This document shows positions 20,792 to 27,179 of a DNA stretch of 27,836 nucleotides, piece by piece. Below the pieces are notes generated by a model. The model did no database searches, was not told the DNA's origin, and worked only from the letters and a program-made list of their open reading frames with translations. Every line of letters starts with the position of its first letter. Position 1 is the first letter of the stretch. Position numbers and translations under genes: made by a program. This DNA is from a virus: the IMG/VR virus record IMGVR_UViG_3300035643_000008, positions 1 to 27,836 of that record, one strand, 5' to 3'.

Positions 20792-22185
20792 CGGGTGACT
20801 GTGAAGTTCCTCATCACGGCGACTGTACGGTCAAACTGCTCTCGGATGATGCGGCGCCGTTGTTCCCAGAGGACATCGACCAGTGTTGGTACGGCTGCCT
20901 TCATCTTCTTGGTTCTTGGCTTGCTAACTCTTGGTTTCCTAACTTTCGGCGCCTTCGCCTTCGGCGCCTTCGGAGCTCGCGGTTGACCAGCAGCTTTCTT
21001 CGCGGCCGTCCGTGCTCGGCGGGCTGCTGCGGCGGCAGCTCTGGCTGCGGGCGTCCAGCCTGTCTCTATCAGTTGTTGTTCGAATTCCTCATCTGATAGC
21101 GGCTCCAACTCGTCCAACTCGTCATCTGACAGCATGTCGAATTCTTCTGAGTCATCGTCTCCTGGCGGAGCTGACTGTTCGCGCATCATCTCCATGAGTT
21201 TCTCCATCATCTTGATCGTCGCGTCGGGGTCGCCTGGGGTTTCAGGCTTTGTGATGATCGATAGGTCCTCGAACATGATGCCGACAGGCTTGTCGTCGAC
21301 CATGTCACGCGGCACGGCTCCGATTGAGACACCCAGCGCTTCCCCGGCCTTCACGAGATCCTGTGTTGCCGGATCGGTGACTTCCCCGACATACTCGACC
21401 GCTTGGTCGTCATCTGCGAACTCGCTGTCACGGACGAACCCAACATTCGGGTCGTTGCGGCTGATGATGCCTTGGATCGCTCTCCGAACGAGCGCTGAGA
21501 GCTGGTCGCCTTTGTCGGCGAGGTACTGCTTCGCTTCCTGAACGGTCTCGAGGTGATTGATGAAGATGGGCTTCTTCGCTAAGGTTCTCGCGGAGCGTAA
21601 GAGTTCATCCTTCGTGTACGGAATCTTATTCAGCGTCTTGCCGACCGTGATCGCAGCGCCCTGGATCAGGCGTTTGCCAGCTTGCAGCTTAGATTTGAAA
21701 GGCATCGTCCAGCTGAAGGCTTCCCGCATCTTCTTTGCCTTCGCTGTGTGGGGATGGTAGTGGCTCGCTGGGTGAGGATGTGGTGCTCCTTTCACGTGAG
21801 CGTGCGCGTGGCTATGGACAACGCCATGGCTTGGGTGGCCGACAGCGTGGCCGTGAACATGAGCGTGAGTTACGAGCACAGGCGGTTGGAGGCCCCGTTG
21901 GATCGCAGTCGTTATGTGGGCTTGGGCTGCCGCTTGCGCTTCGGTTGGGGCGACTCCTGCGGCTGCATGTCGGGCCAACCGCGCTTCCAAGGCAGCTGCT
22001 CGAGCCGCAGGCGTCCACCCGCGCTCCTTCAGAACCACACCTTCATCGGGTGAGAGCCCGCTTATGTCAGGAGGGAAGTGACGCTCCAAGGGGGCGCCTG
22101 CTGCTGGGGGTTGGCCGACGCCGCCTTGAGCATCCGCTGTCTGCTCCTGCTCTCTCAGTTTTCTCTTTCTCTTCTTCTTAATCAA
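20788..22185 (-). CDS. Prohead protease (S78-like) with histidine-rich insert
   Basis: A 465-residue protein with TTG start overlapping the portal stop. The protease core lies at about 160-340: KKPIFINHLETV (His211 as likely catalytic His), EYVGEVTDP, GVSIGAVPRD (Ser287 as likely nucleophile), and MFEDLSIITKPETPGDPDATI, as in S78-type prohead proteases that cleave scaffold and capsid arms. Odd features: residues 107-146 contain 15 His, mostly in H-x-H pairs; the motif GWTPAARAAA occurs twice (56-65 and 376-385), each preceded by E-R/T and followed by an Ala/Arg helix; and the C-terminal 80 residues are Lys/Pro/Ala-rich. The flanking extensions may act as a scaffold domain that is lost after maturation. 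Confidence 0.7.
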   Translation of the reverse strand: MIKKKRKRKLREQEQTADAQGGVGQPPAAGAPLERHFPPDISGLSPDEGVVLKERGWTPAARAAALEARLARHAAAGVAPTEAQAAAQAHITTAIQRGLQPPVLVTHAHVHGHAVGHPSHGVVHSHAHAHVKGAPHPHPASHYHPHTAKAKKMREAFSWTMPFKSKLQAGKRLIQGAAITVGKTLNKIPYTKDELLRSARTLAKKPIFINHLETVQEAKQYLADKGDQLSALVRRAIQGIISRNDPNVGFVRDSEFADDDQAVEYVGEVTDPATQDLVKAGEALGVSIGAVPRDMVDDKPVGIMFEDLSIITKPETPGDPDATIKMMEKLMEMMREQSAPPGDDDSEEFDMLSDDELDELEPLSDEEFEQQLIETGWTPAARAAAAAARRARTAAKKAAGQPRAPKAPKAKAPKVRKPRVSKPRTKKMKAAVPTLVDVLWEQRRRIIREQFDRTVAVMRNFTVTR

Positions 22186-23414
22186 CTTCCAAGACCTACT
22201 GGGTGATTCGCAGATGGATCTAGTGCTCGAATCTTCTCTGCGAGCGCTTGCCCGTTGGCTTCCGTAGGCGGACCGGTCGGAAGCGCTTGACTGGATGGAA
22301 GCGCTAGTGGAGGAGCTGGCATGGCGCCAGGTGGTAGCGGATCTAATTCTAGCAGCTGTCTGAGGAGGTTCTCGACCGCGAATCGTGTCTGAGGGCTGAT
22401 CATAACCTGGGCTGGGTTAAGCAGCTTCAGCAAATTGTCCATTTGTTGCTGCGGATCTTGGACCTCAGGTTCGCCGAAGATGAGTTCAGGCGTGAACTCT
22501 TCGTCAATGCCTTGCTGGATGATAAGCGGTTTGAAGATCAGGTCCTCCCAGTTTTCCTTGATGACTTCTTGGGTCGTCTGGATCTTCCTGTTCCAGGCTT
22601 CTTGCATGGCGGTTGCGGAGGCGTCGGAGACTCGGAACGGGACCATAAGCTGGTTGAGGTTCGGGTTCTGGAGGCCTGCGGTTACGGTTGACCGGAACTG
22701 AGTGACATATTCCTCGAAGCGTGCTCGCACATCGGGCGAGAATGTTTTCGCGTTGACTAGGAAGCTGCCAACCCAATCCTCATCAGGCTTGATCGTGGTG
22801 AGCTTCTGCGCCCATTCTTGGATGTCGCTTGGTTTCGGGGGAAAGTCCTTGTCGCCTAGCTGCCAAAGCATCTTCGGCGCCGCATACCGGCGCATGATGC
22901 GGACCATGTAATCCTCCATCTGCTGGAGGCCCCAGACATAGTCGAGGCATGGCTGGACGAGGCCCATGCCGTAGAAGTCTGCACCCACATAGCCGCCTGT
23001 TATGTTCGTTTTGAACCAGGCGATCTGTTCAGGCGCGAATTGTTTCCATTGACCCATGATGATCTGCGTGTAGCCTTTCGGCGGATCCGCGCCAGTGTAC
23101 ATGTCAGGCACGATACGCATCGTGCTGATAGGTAGCGGCTGAACTGTTACGAGGTTGCCGAGCTTCATGATCTTGAACGCGTCGTTTGGATCCTTCTCCC
23201 ATCCGTCGAAGCGTCGCTCGAGAGGACTATTTCCGTAAAGCGCCAGTTCACGCGCTATTCGAAGCATCATCACCTTCGCGTTGATCTTCTTCTCGTTGAA
23301 GTCCTGGCAGATATCGACTGCGCGTCGGGACGCGGTGGAATCATCATGCGCCTTCAAGTAGAAGCCTGGACCAATCGTCTGATCGGCCAGCTGCTCAATG
23401 CAGTAAGAGACCAT
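22182..23414 (-). CDS. Portal protein
   Basis: A 410-residue frame from ATG. Portal-like features: VSYCIEQLADQTIGPGFYLKA at the start, MLRIARELALYGNSPLERRF, LPISTMRIVPDMYTG, PEQIAWFKTNITGGYVGADFYGMGLVQPCLDYVWGLQQMEDYMVRIMRRY, the long stem helix region (RARFEEYVTQFRSTVTAGLQNP) and TAMQEAWNRKIQTTQEVIKENWEDLIFKPLI. The frame is open upstream to 23456 (VDWYRIEQIYRSFPM), sequence that clearly belongs to the portal, but no normal start exists there. The ATG at 23414 is therefore probably internal, and the true N-terminus lies in other frames upstream (see the next feature). The portal forms the DNA channel at one capsid vertex. Confidence 0.8.
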   Translation of the reverse strand: MVSYCIEQLADQTIGPGFYLKAHDDSTASRRAVDICQDFNEKKINAKVMMLRIARELALYGNSPLERRFDGWEKDPNDAFKIMKLGNLVTVQPLPISTMRIVPDMYTGADPPKGYTQIIMGQWKQFAPEQIAWFKTNITGGYVGADFYGMGLVQPCLDYVWGLQQMEDYMVRIMRRYAAPKMLWQLGDKDFPPKPSDIQEWAQKLTTIKPDEDWVGSFLVNAKTFSPDVRARFEEYVTQFRSTVTAGLQNPNLNQLMVPFRVSDASATAMQEAWNRKIQTTQEVIKENWEDLIFKPLIIQQGIDEEFTPELIFGEPEVQDPQQQMDNLLKLLNPAQVMISPQTRFAVENLLRQLLELDPLPPGAMPAPPLALPSSQALPTGPPTEANGQALAEKIRALDPSANHPVGLGS

Positions 23415-23633
23415 TGGGAAGCTGCGGTAGATCTGCTCAATCCGATACCAGTCAACCCTCGGCGGAACTCTGGCCGGCTAAGGTTCGCCAGCCTAAAGCC
23501 GGTATCCATACGTGTACCAGCCGCCAGGAACACCTAGAATCATTCCTTGAGCGACAGCTGGCTCCGCTTTCGGTTGGCCACGAATCGCTTCACGCAAACG
23601 CTGAATTATGCCCAGTCTCCCACCTCCTCTCAT
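23415..23633 (-). CDS. Displaced N-terminal part of the portal gene
   Basis: In the same frame as the portal body, an open stretch begins at ATG 23633 or, better placed behind GGAGGTG (23621-23627), at CTG 23615: GIIQRLREAIRGQPKAEPAV then AQGMILGVPGGWYTYGYRL, ending at TAG 23493. This is a portal-like N-terminus. Between this TAG and the portal body (GTT 23456) the body frame has a second TAG, while the +1 frame reads RLANLSRPEFRRG. Reading CTT, skipping the T of TAG, then stepping back one base after GGG (23456-23458) would give one continuous portal of about 477 residues. Sequencing indels, two recoding events or genuine damage are the alternatives. Confidence 0.5.
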
Positions 23634-23823
23634 TCGACCTTGGCCGGGGCAACGGCAGCTTCTCCATGTTTCACTCTTCCAAATCTAGTGATGAGCGGGA
23701 CTCCTTGACAGACGATCTCCACATTGCATAAGCCGCGCATCGATAGAGACAGGTTGGTGGAAGCTGGGACTCCGAGTGTTTGTCTTGAAGACGCATCTCC
23801 CTACGGCATGATGGACAGATCAA
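23630..23823 (-). pseudogene. Small zinc-ribbon gene split by a frameshift
   Basis: From TTG 23823 (the frame is open further upstream without a start) one frame reads ICPSCRREMRLQDKHSES, then LPPTCLYRC and runs to TGA at 23671. A -1 step after GCG (23735-23737) continues as GLCNVEIVCQGVPLITRFGR then VKHGEAAVAPAKVE to TGA 23630. Joined, the two give a plausible single zinc ribbon (C-P-S-C, then C-L-Y-R-C and L-C). Neither half alone is a complete module. The TGA at 23630 overlaps the ATG at 23633. Either an indel or a shift site is present. Confidence 0.4.
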
Positions 23824-23851
23824 CGAGTACCCGTCAGAAGCTGCAGCTGAT

Positions 23852-23968
23852 TCATGTCCATGCTCTACAGGCCGAGATGATCAGAGCAAGCAAAACTAGA
23901 ACAGCGGCGGCTGTGAGTAGACTGATGAACCAGCCTTTCGCAAACTCTTTCGCTGCGAATTGCATCAT
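23852..23968 (-). CDS. Tiny single-helix membrane protein
   Basis: A 38-residue frame with ATG five bases after the terminase stop. It is MMQFAAKEFAKGW, one hydrophobic helix (FISLLTAAAVLVLLALIIS), then CRAWT. GAGG lies about nine bases upstream. A short amphipathic start followed by one transmembrane helix is the form of small phage membrane proteins such as antiholins. Function unknown. Confidence 0.5.
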   Translation of the reverse strand: MMQFAAKEFAKGWFISLLTAAAVLVLLALIISACRAWT

Positions 23969-23973
23969 GTCGG

Positions 23974-24519
23974 TCAGCCTCTTCTAGACGCGCCTCTCAA
24001 ATCGAACAAGCCCGTTGTATCTCGTGTTCTCGATGCGTAGACGGCGAGTGCCACGGCCCAGAGGATGTCATCATGTGTACCTTCGGGGTGCGAGAACATG
24101 ATCTGGCCTGTTTTCGTCAGCTCGAATCTCTCAACATTGAGTTCGCCTGTGAGATCGACACCGTGTTCATCGTCGAAAGGGTAGGTGAAAAGGCGGTTTT
24201 GCATCAGTTGTTTCAGGTAGCCAAGGATCTCCTGCTTCGATTGTAGAGAGAGCATGATTCCCTCTACGTTCCGTATCCCCGCATTCTTCATGTCCTCGAC
24301 GAAGTACTCGCTTCCGGTTTGGTCTACGAGGATCTTCACGACACCGCCGAGTTTCTCGCTGATCTTCTTGACGGATCCCATGACAGATGCGTATGGGGTT
24401 TCGAGGGGCCACCGCTTGTAGTAGATGAGTTTCACTTGGTCGCCGTGTTTTGCGACTACCGCGACGACAGAGAAATCCTGTTTTTTGCCAAGATCGACCC
24501 CAAGATAGTAGGGTCCGCT
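23974..24519 (-). CDS. terL: Large terminase, nuclease part (+1 frame)
   Basis: The RNase H-like nuclease domain of the terminase, 181 codons counted from AGC at 24519. Motifs: YYLGVDLGKKQD (first catalytic Asp at about residue 9), VKILVDQTGSEYFVEDM (second, residue 66) and GTHDDILWAVALAVYA (third, residues 150-151). There is no ATG, GTG or TTG in this frame ahead of the first Asp; the first in-frame start (GTG 24435) would remove it. It must therefore be joined to the ATPase part by a +1 shift at TTC TAG C, which gives a smooth DEVFGF-SGPYYLGVDLG junction and a total of 477 residues, a normal large-terminase size. The nuclease cuts the DNA concatemer at the start and end of packaging. Confidence 0.8.
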   Translation of the reverse strand, partial: SGPYYLGVDLGKKQDFSVVAVVAKHGDQVKLIYYKRWPLETPYASVMGSVKKISEKLGGVVKILVDQTGSEYFVEDMKNAGIRNVEGIMLSLQSKQEILGYLKQLMQNRLFTYPFDDEHGVDLTGELNVERFELTKTGQIMFSHPEGTHDDILWAVALAVYASRTRDTTGLFDLRGASRRG

Positions 24520-25408
24520 AGAAGCCGAAGACCTCGTCGCTGAGGAATTGGCTGTCAGGGTCTATGCACCGCGTGATCAGGTCTTGGCTAAGGTAGGCTA
24601 ACTCGTCCTCGACAAACTCTGCTTCGAACTCACGTCGGAACCGTTCAAGTGGAAGATTGCGACGCATTTCCTCGATGAACGCTTCCGTGCCCAGTCCGGC
24701 CTCGATGACTTTCTTGTAGTCGATCTTGTGTTTCTTGAAGTCGGGACTCTGCACGAAATGATAGAAGACGCTGTTCTTTCCCCAAGGCGTAGAACTCACA
24801 ATCAGCGTGCCATCAGTGGTTTGAAGCATCGGGAAGAGCACGTTATAGAACACAAGCTCGTCGTCACGGAAGAAGGCGGCCTCATCGCATAGGACCTGAT
24901 GGGCCGTGTATCCTCTAAGGAGGTTCGGCGAGTTTGGGAGCGCTACGATCTGGCTGCCTTTCCTGAACCAGATCACCGTGCGTTGCATCTTGGAGATCAG
25001 TTCGCGCCTGACAGGTTTGGGCATGGTCATGATGAGGGCTTGTATGCGATCCATGAGGATCATGCTTTGGCGGAGACCAGGTGCCACGATGAGGCTTAGT
25101 GTGCGTTCATGCGTGCAGGCGTACCAGATCATTCGTGCAGCTAGCGTTGTTGACTTGCCTGACTGGCGAGGCCAGACGACGGCTATCCGTTTGCTTGTAT
25201 CGTCGAGCAGTTTCTCCTGATAGGGCTTGGCGACGAACCTGAGGAATGTCCTACCGAATATCGTCGCGGTCCTAGTGTTTTCAGGGGTGAGTTCTGGAAC
25301 GGTGGAAGCTACCGCCTGTTCTCGGAAGCTGCCTGACCTAGCTTTCCGTTCCGCTCTTTCCACGCGTCGATGCAGGCTTGGCCTCAGCAATCCCCAATTC
25401 CTCTTCAA
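24518..25408 (-). CDS. terL: Large terminase, ATPase part (zero frame)
   Basis: A 296-residue frame. Walker A is WPRQSGKST (79-87), Walker B VLCDEAAFF (172-180, Asp175-Glu176) and the coupling motif SSTPWGKNSVFY (205-216). The N-terminus is basic, and an adenine-binding-like element RFVAKPYQEKLL precedes Walker A. It ends at TAG 24518 with CIDPDSQFLSDEVFGF, exactly where the linker to the nuclease domain would lie. The frame overlaps the end of the putative small terminase gene by 71 bases. The motor drives DNA into the prohead through the portal. See the nuclease entry for the frameshift. Confidence 0.88.
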   Translation of the reverse strand: MKRNWGLLRPSLHRRVERAERKARSGSFREQAVASTVPELTPENTRTATIFGRTFLRFVAKPYQEKLLDDTSKRIAVVWPRQSGKSTTLAARMIWYACTHERTLSLIVAPGLRQSMILMDRIQALIMTMPKPVRRELISKMQRTVIWFRKGSQIVALPNSPNLLRGYTAHQVLCDEAAFFRDDELVFYNVLFPMLQTTDGTLIVSSTPWGKNSVFYHFVQSPDFKKHKIDYKKVIEAGLGTEAFIEEMRRNLPLERFRREFEAEFVEDELAYLSQDLITRCIDPDSQFLSDEVFGF

Positions 25409-25763
25409 CGCGCTTGAGCCGCTGGTTCAATTCGCTGATCTCGACGTTCTTGCAGACGCCGTCCATGACTTGGATAATGTAAGCCATGACTTGGTACCAT
25501 CGCTCTTTAGGTGAGGTGCCTCCCGACCCCTTCACAGGATCGGGCGGGGTAGTCTTCGCAAGTGCGTTGATTTCACGCATGGCATCGAGCAGAGTCTCGA
25601 TAGCCTCCTCCCGAACCTTCGGAACATCAGCCGCAAGCCAGACACCTGAGAGAATAGCCCTCGTCGCTGCCAAGTGCTGTTTGAGGGCCGCCTCATGAGA
25701 ACTCAGGGTACCCCCCCTATAGGGGGGGTTGGCGTTAGGAATCAATACCATACTTACAGTCAC
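25338..25763 (-). CDS. Putative small terminase subunit
   Basis: A 141-residue frame with GTG at 25763 overlapping the methylase stop (GTGA). ATG at 25751 or TTG near 25676 are alternatives. The first 25 residues span the C7-TATA-G7 palindrome and may not be translated. The rest is helical: HEAALKQHLAATRAILSGVW, VREEAIETLLDAMREINALA, SPKERWYQVMAYIIQVMDGV, then a C-terminal coiled coil (ISELNQRLKRVEEELGI). Size, helical nature and position immediately before the large terminase fit a small terminase that recognises the packaging site. No helix-turn-helix is certain. Confidence 0.5.
   Translation of the reverse strand: MTVSMVLIPNANPPYRGGTLSSHEAALKQHLAATRAILSGVWLAADVPKVREEAIETLLDAMREINALAKTTPPDPVKGSGGTSPKERWYQVMAYIIQVMDGVCKNVEISELNQRLKRVEEELGIAEAKPASTRGKSGTES
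25710..25729. repeat. Perfect 20-base palindrome A-C7-TATA-G7-T
   Basis: Seven C, TATA and seven G, flanked by A and T, form a perfect inverted repeat of 20 bases. The base composition is unlike anything else in the window. It lies at the start of the putative small terminase gene, just ahead of the large terminase. A packaging (cos/pac) recognition site, an operator for the packaging genes or a methylation/recombination site are possible. No experimental basis is available here. Confidence 0.6.
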
Positions 25764-26617
25764 AACCCGAACAGATCCAACAGAGGCATCGGAGTCGCAA
25801 CAGCTGTGTAGAGCGTATGCTTGGGCGGCTCATAGTTGCGGATGATCAGCTGCTTGAATGTGGGCCGCTTATCACCGATGATCTTCGGAACGGACAGGTG
25901 CTTCTTGACGCGTTCCATCGGAAAGCCATGGTAGAGTTTACGTATCTTGGGATGGTCTCCGACCGTCATGAGCCATTTGCTCCTCGCACATCGCAGCAGG
26001 TCAGCGAGGTCCATGTGATCTTGGAGCGTAAAGACGCCAAGTCTGTACTCTTCGGCCTCCAGATACGGAGGGTCTAGGAACATGAAGGTCTGCGGTGCGT
26101 CCCGGTTCTTGATGCATCGCCTGAAGTCAAGGTGATCGATTTCAACTGTCCTAAGCCGGTCGTGGATCGCTCGTATGCTAGCGCCCGCATTGATGATAGT
26201 CTGTGGGCGGTTCCGATTTGCCGTCTTCGCGAAAGCCCAGCCCTTGTACGGATGAGCCGCAAATGAGGACCGCATTAGATACCAGAATCTGAGAGCCCGC
26301 TCAACCTTATCCTCGGGCACGATGCCGTTCTTGAGGTCGTTCTTCCACTTCTCGTTCAGTTCTCGACTGTATAGAAGCCAATCCGCCTTTTCCACGAAGG
26401 CATCGACATTGTCACGGATGACCTCGAATAGGTTCACCAGTTCGCTATCCCAATCGTTGTAGACATCTAAGGCGCTTGGAGGCTTGTTGAGCAGGAGCGC
26501 CGCTGCGCCTCCGAACACCTCGACATAGCAGACATGCTCAGGGATGAGCGGCAAGAGTTTTGGAACTAGCGCTTGCTTGCCGCCGAGATATGGCAACAGC
26601 CGCAGCCGCGATGGCAA
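25760..26617 (-). CDS. Dam-like DNA N6-adenine methyltransferase (D12 class)
   Basis: A 285-residue protein. LPYLGGKQALVPKLLPLIPEH (about 8-27) is the N-terminal S-adenosylmethionine-binding region, EVFGGAAALLLNK (33-45) motif I, YNDWDSELVNLFEVIRDN the following D12 signature, and FLDPPYLEAEEY (180-191) the catalytic D-P-P-Y. ALRFWYLMRSSFAAHPYKGWAFA matches the family's Y-x-x-R-F/S stretch. Start at ATG 26617 overlaps the upstream gene by 80 bases; a TTG seven codons later is possible. It would methylate adenine in viral DNA, for protection from restriction or to mark DNA for packaging. Confidence 0.85.
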   Translation of the reverse strand: MPSRLRLLPYLGGKQALVPKLLPLIPEHVCYVEVFGGAAALLLNKPPSALDVYNDWDSELVNLFEVIRDNVDAFVEKADWLLYSRELNEKWKNDLKNGIVPEDKVERALRFWYLMRSSFAAHPYKGWAFAKTANRNRPQTIINAGASIRAIHDRLRTVEIDHLDFRRCIKNRDAPQTFMFLDPPYLEAEEYRLGVFTLQDHMDLADLLRCARSKWLMTVGDHPKIRKLYHGFPMERVKKHLSVPKIIGDKRPTFKQLIIRNYEPPKHTLYTAVATPMPLLDLFGL

Positions 26618-26987
26618 CTAGAAACACCACGAGTGGCGAAGGAAATTCTGGGATCGGCCGAGCGTCGACTGTGAAGCCCGTTTGCACGTACTGGTGATCC
26701 CACGTGACTGTAACAGTGTACAGTCCGCTTGGCGCATCTTGGGGGACCTTGTACGGGATCGTTGTGGTCAAGTGGCCGGCGCCGAGTTCCTGATAGTAGA
26801 GGTTGTGTCCGTCTGGACTGTCAATGGAGAGCCAGAGCGAATCGTCCCAGCCCTGAGGCGCTAGGCAGGTGCAGATTGTGATTGTGATCGTGTCGCCGGG
26901 GTTTGGAAACGGATTATTTACTGCGACGCCTACGACTGGTCCGGACTGTGATAGCACTAGCGCGGCAAGGAACAGCGTGAACCACAA
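26538..26987 (-). CDS. Secreted Ig-like protein with archaeal PEF-type C-terminal anchor
   Basis: A 149-residue protein with TTG start three bases behind the previous stop. A hydrophobic signal peptide (WFTLFLAALVLSQSGPVVG) is followed by one beta domain with NPFPNPGDTITITI, two Cys in ICTCLA, and VPQDAPSGLYTVTVTWDHQYVQTGF (MG2/Ig-like). The end is PIPEFPSPLVVFLVAIAAAA then VAISRR, i.e. an I-P-E-F-P-S motif, one membrane helix and an Arg pair. This C-terminal pattern is characteristic of archaeal surface proteins handled by archaeosortase-type systems (PEF-CTERM-like) and is common in Bathyarchaeia and Nitrososphaeria. It suggests display on the host cell surface. The last 13 residues lie beyond the Arg pair and overlap the methylase gene. 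Confidence 0.7.
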   Translation of the reverse strand: MWFTLFLAALVLSQSGPVVGVAVNNPFPNPGDTITITICTCLAPQGWDDSLWLSIDSPDGHNLYYQELGAGHLTTTIPYKVPQDAPSGLYTVTVTWDHQYVQTGFTVDARPIPEFPSPLVVFLVAIAAAAVAISRRQASASSKTLAAHP

Positions 26988-26990
26988 TGT

Positions 26991-27176
26991 CTAGCCGCCT
27001 CCGCTGCTAGGATCGCCGGACTGAATGTACGTGATCCGGGGGTTTGCGCATGTACGGCAGAGTCGGAGGCAGATGATCTGACCTTCCGTATCTTTCGCGT
27101 ACACATTCGTCATTTCGCTGGATGGTTTGAACATCTCACAGAGTGCGCAGACCTCAAGCGGTGCAGTTCGACTCAA
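26991..27176 (-). CDS. Small zinc-finger protein
   Basis: A 61-residue protein with TTG start three bases behind the preceding stop. CALC (about 10-13) and CRTC (about 40-43), with one more Cys between, make a treble-clef or ribbon-type zinc site: LEVCALCEMFKPSSEM, IICLRLCRTCANPRI. The tail is Gly/Ser-rich. Small knuckle proteins of this type are frequent in archaeal viruses. It is tightly packed between the membrane protein and the secreted protein. Specific role unknown. Confidence 0.55.
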   Translation of the reverse strand: MSRTAPLEVCALCEMFKPSSEMTNVYAKDTEGQIICLRLCRTCANPRITYIQSGDPSSGGG

Positions 27177-27179
27177 ATC

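Noticed and set aside
21735-22181. 148-codon plus-strand frame opposite the protease N-terminus
   Set aside because: It is the antisense of the His-rich and Ala-rich coding region. The minus-strand frame has the protease motifs and is coupled to the portal stop.
23415-23640. TAG read as pyrrolysine or another amino acid in the portal
   Set aside because: Two in-frame TAGs occur, but the sequence between them in that frame is not portal-like, while the +1 frame is. TAG also ends many intact genes in this window, including the capsid gene.
23346-23987. Plus-strand frames across the portal/terminase gap
   Set aside because: The minus strand here carries recognisable portal, zinc-ribbon and membrane-protein sequence in broken frames. 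The plus frames are long only because those genes are interrupted.
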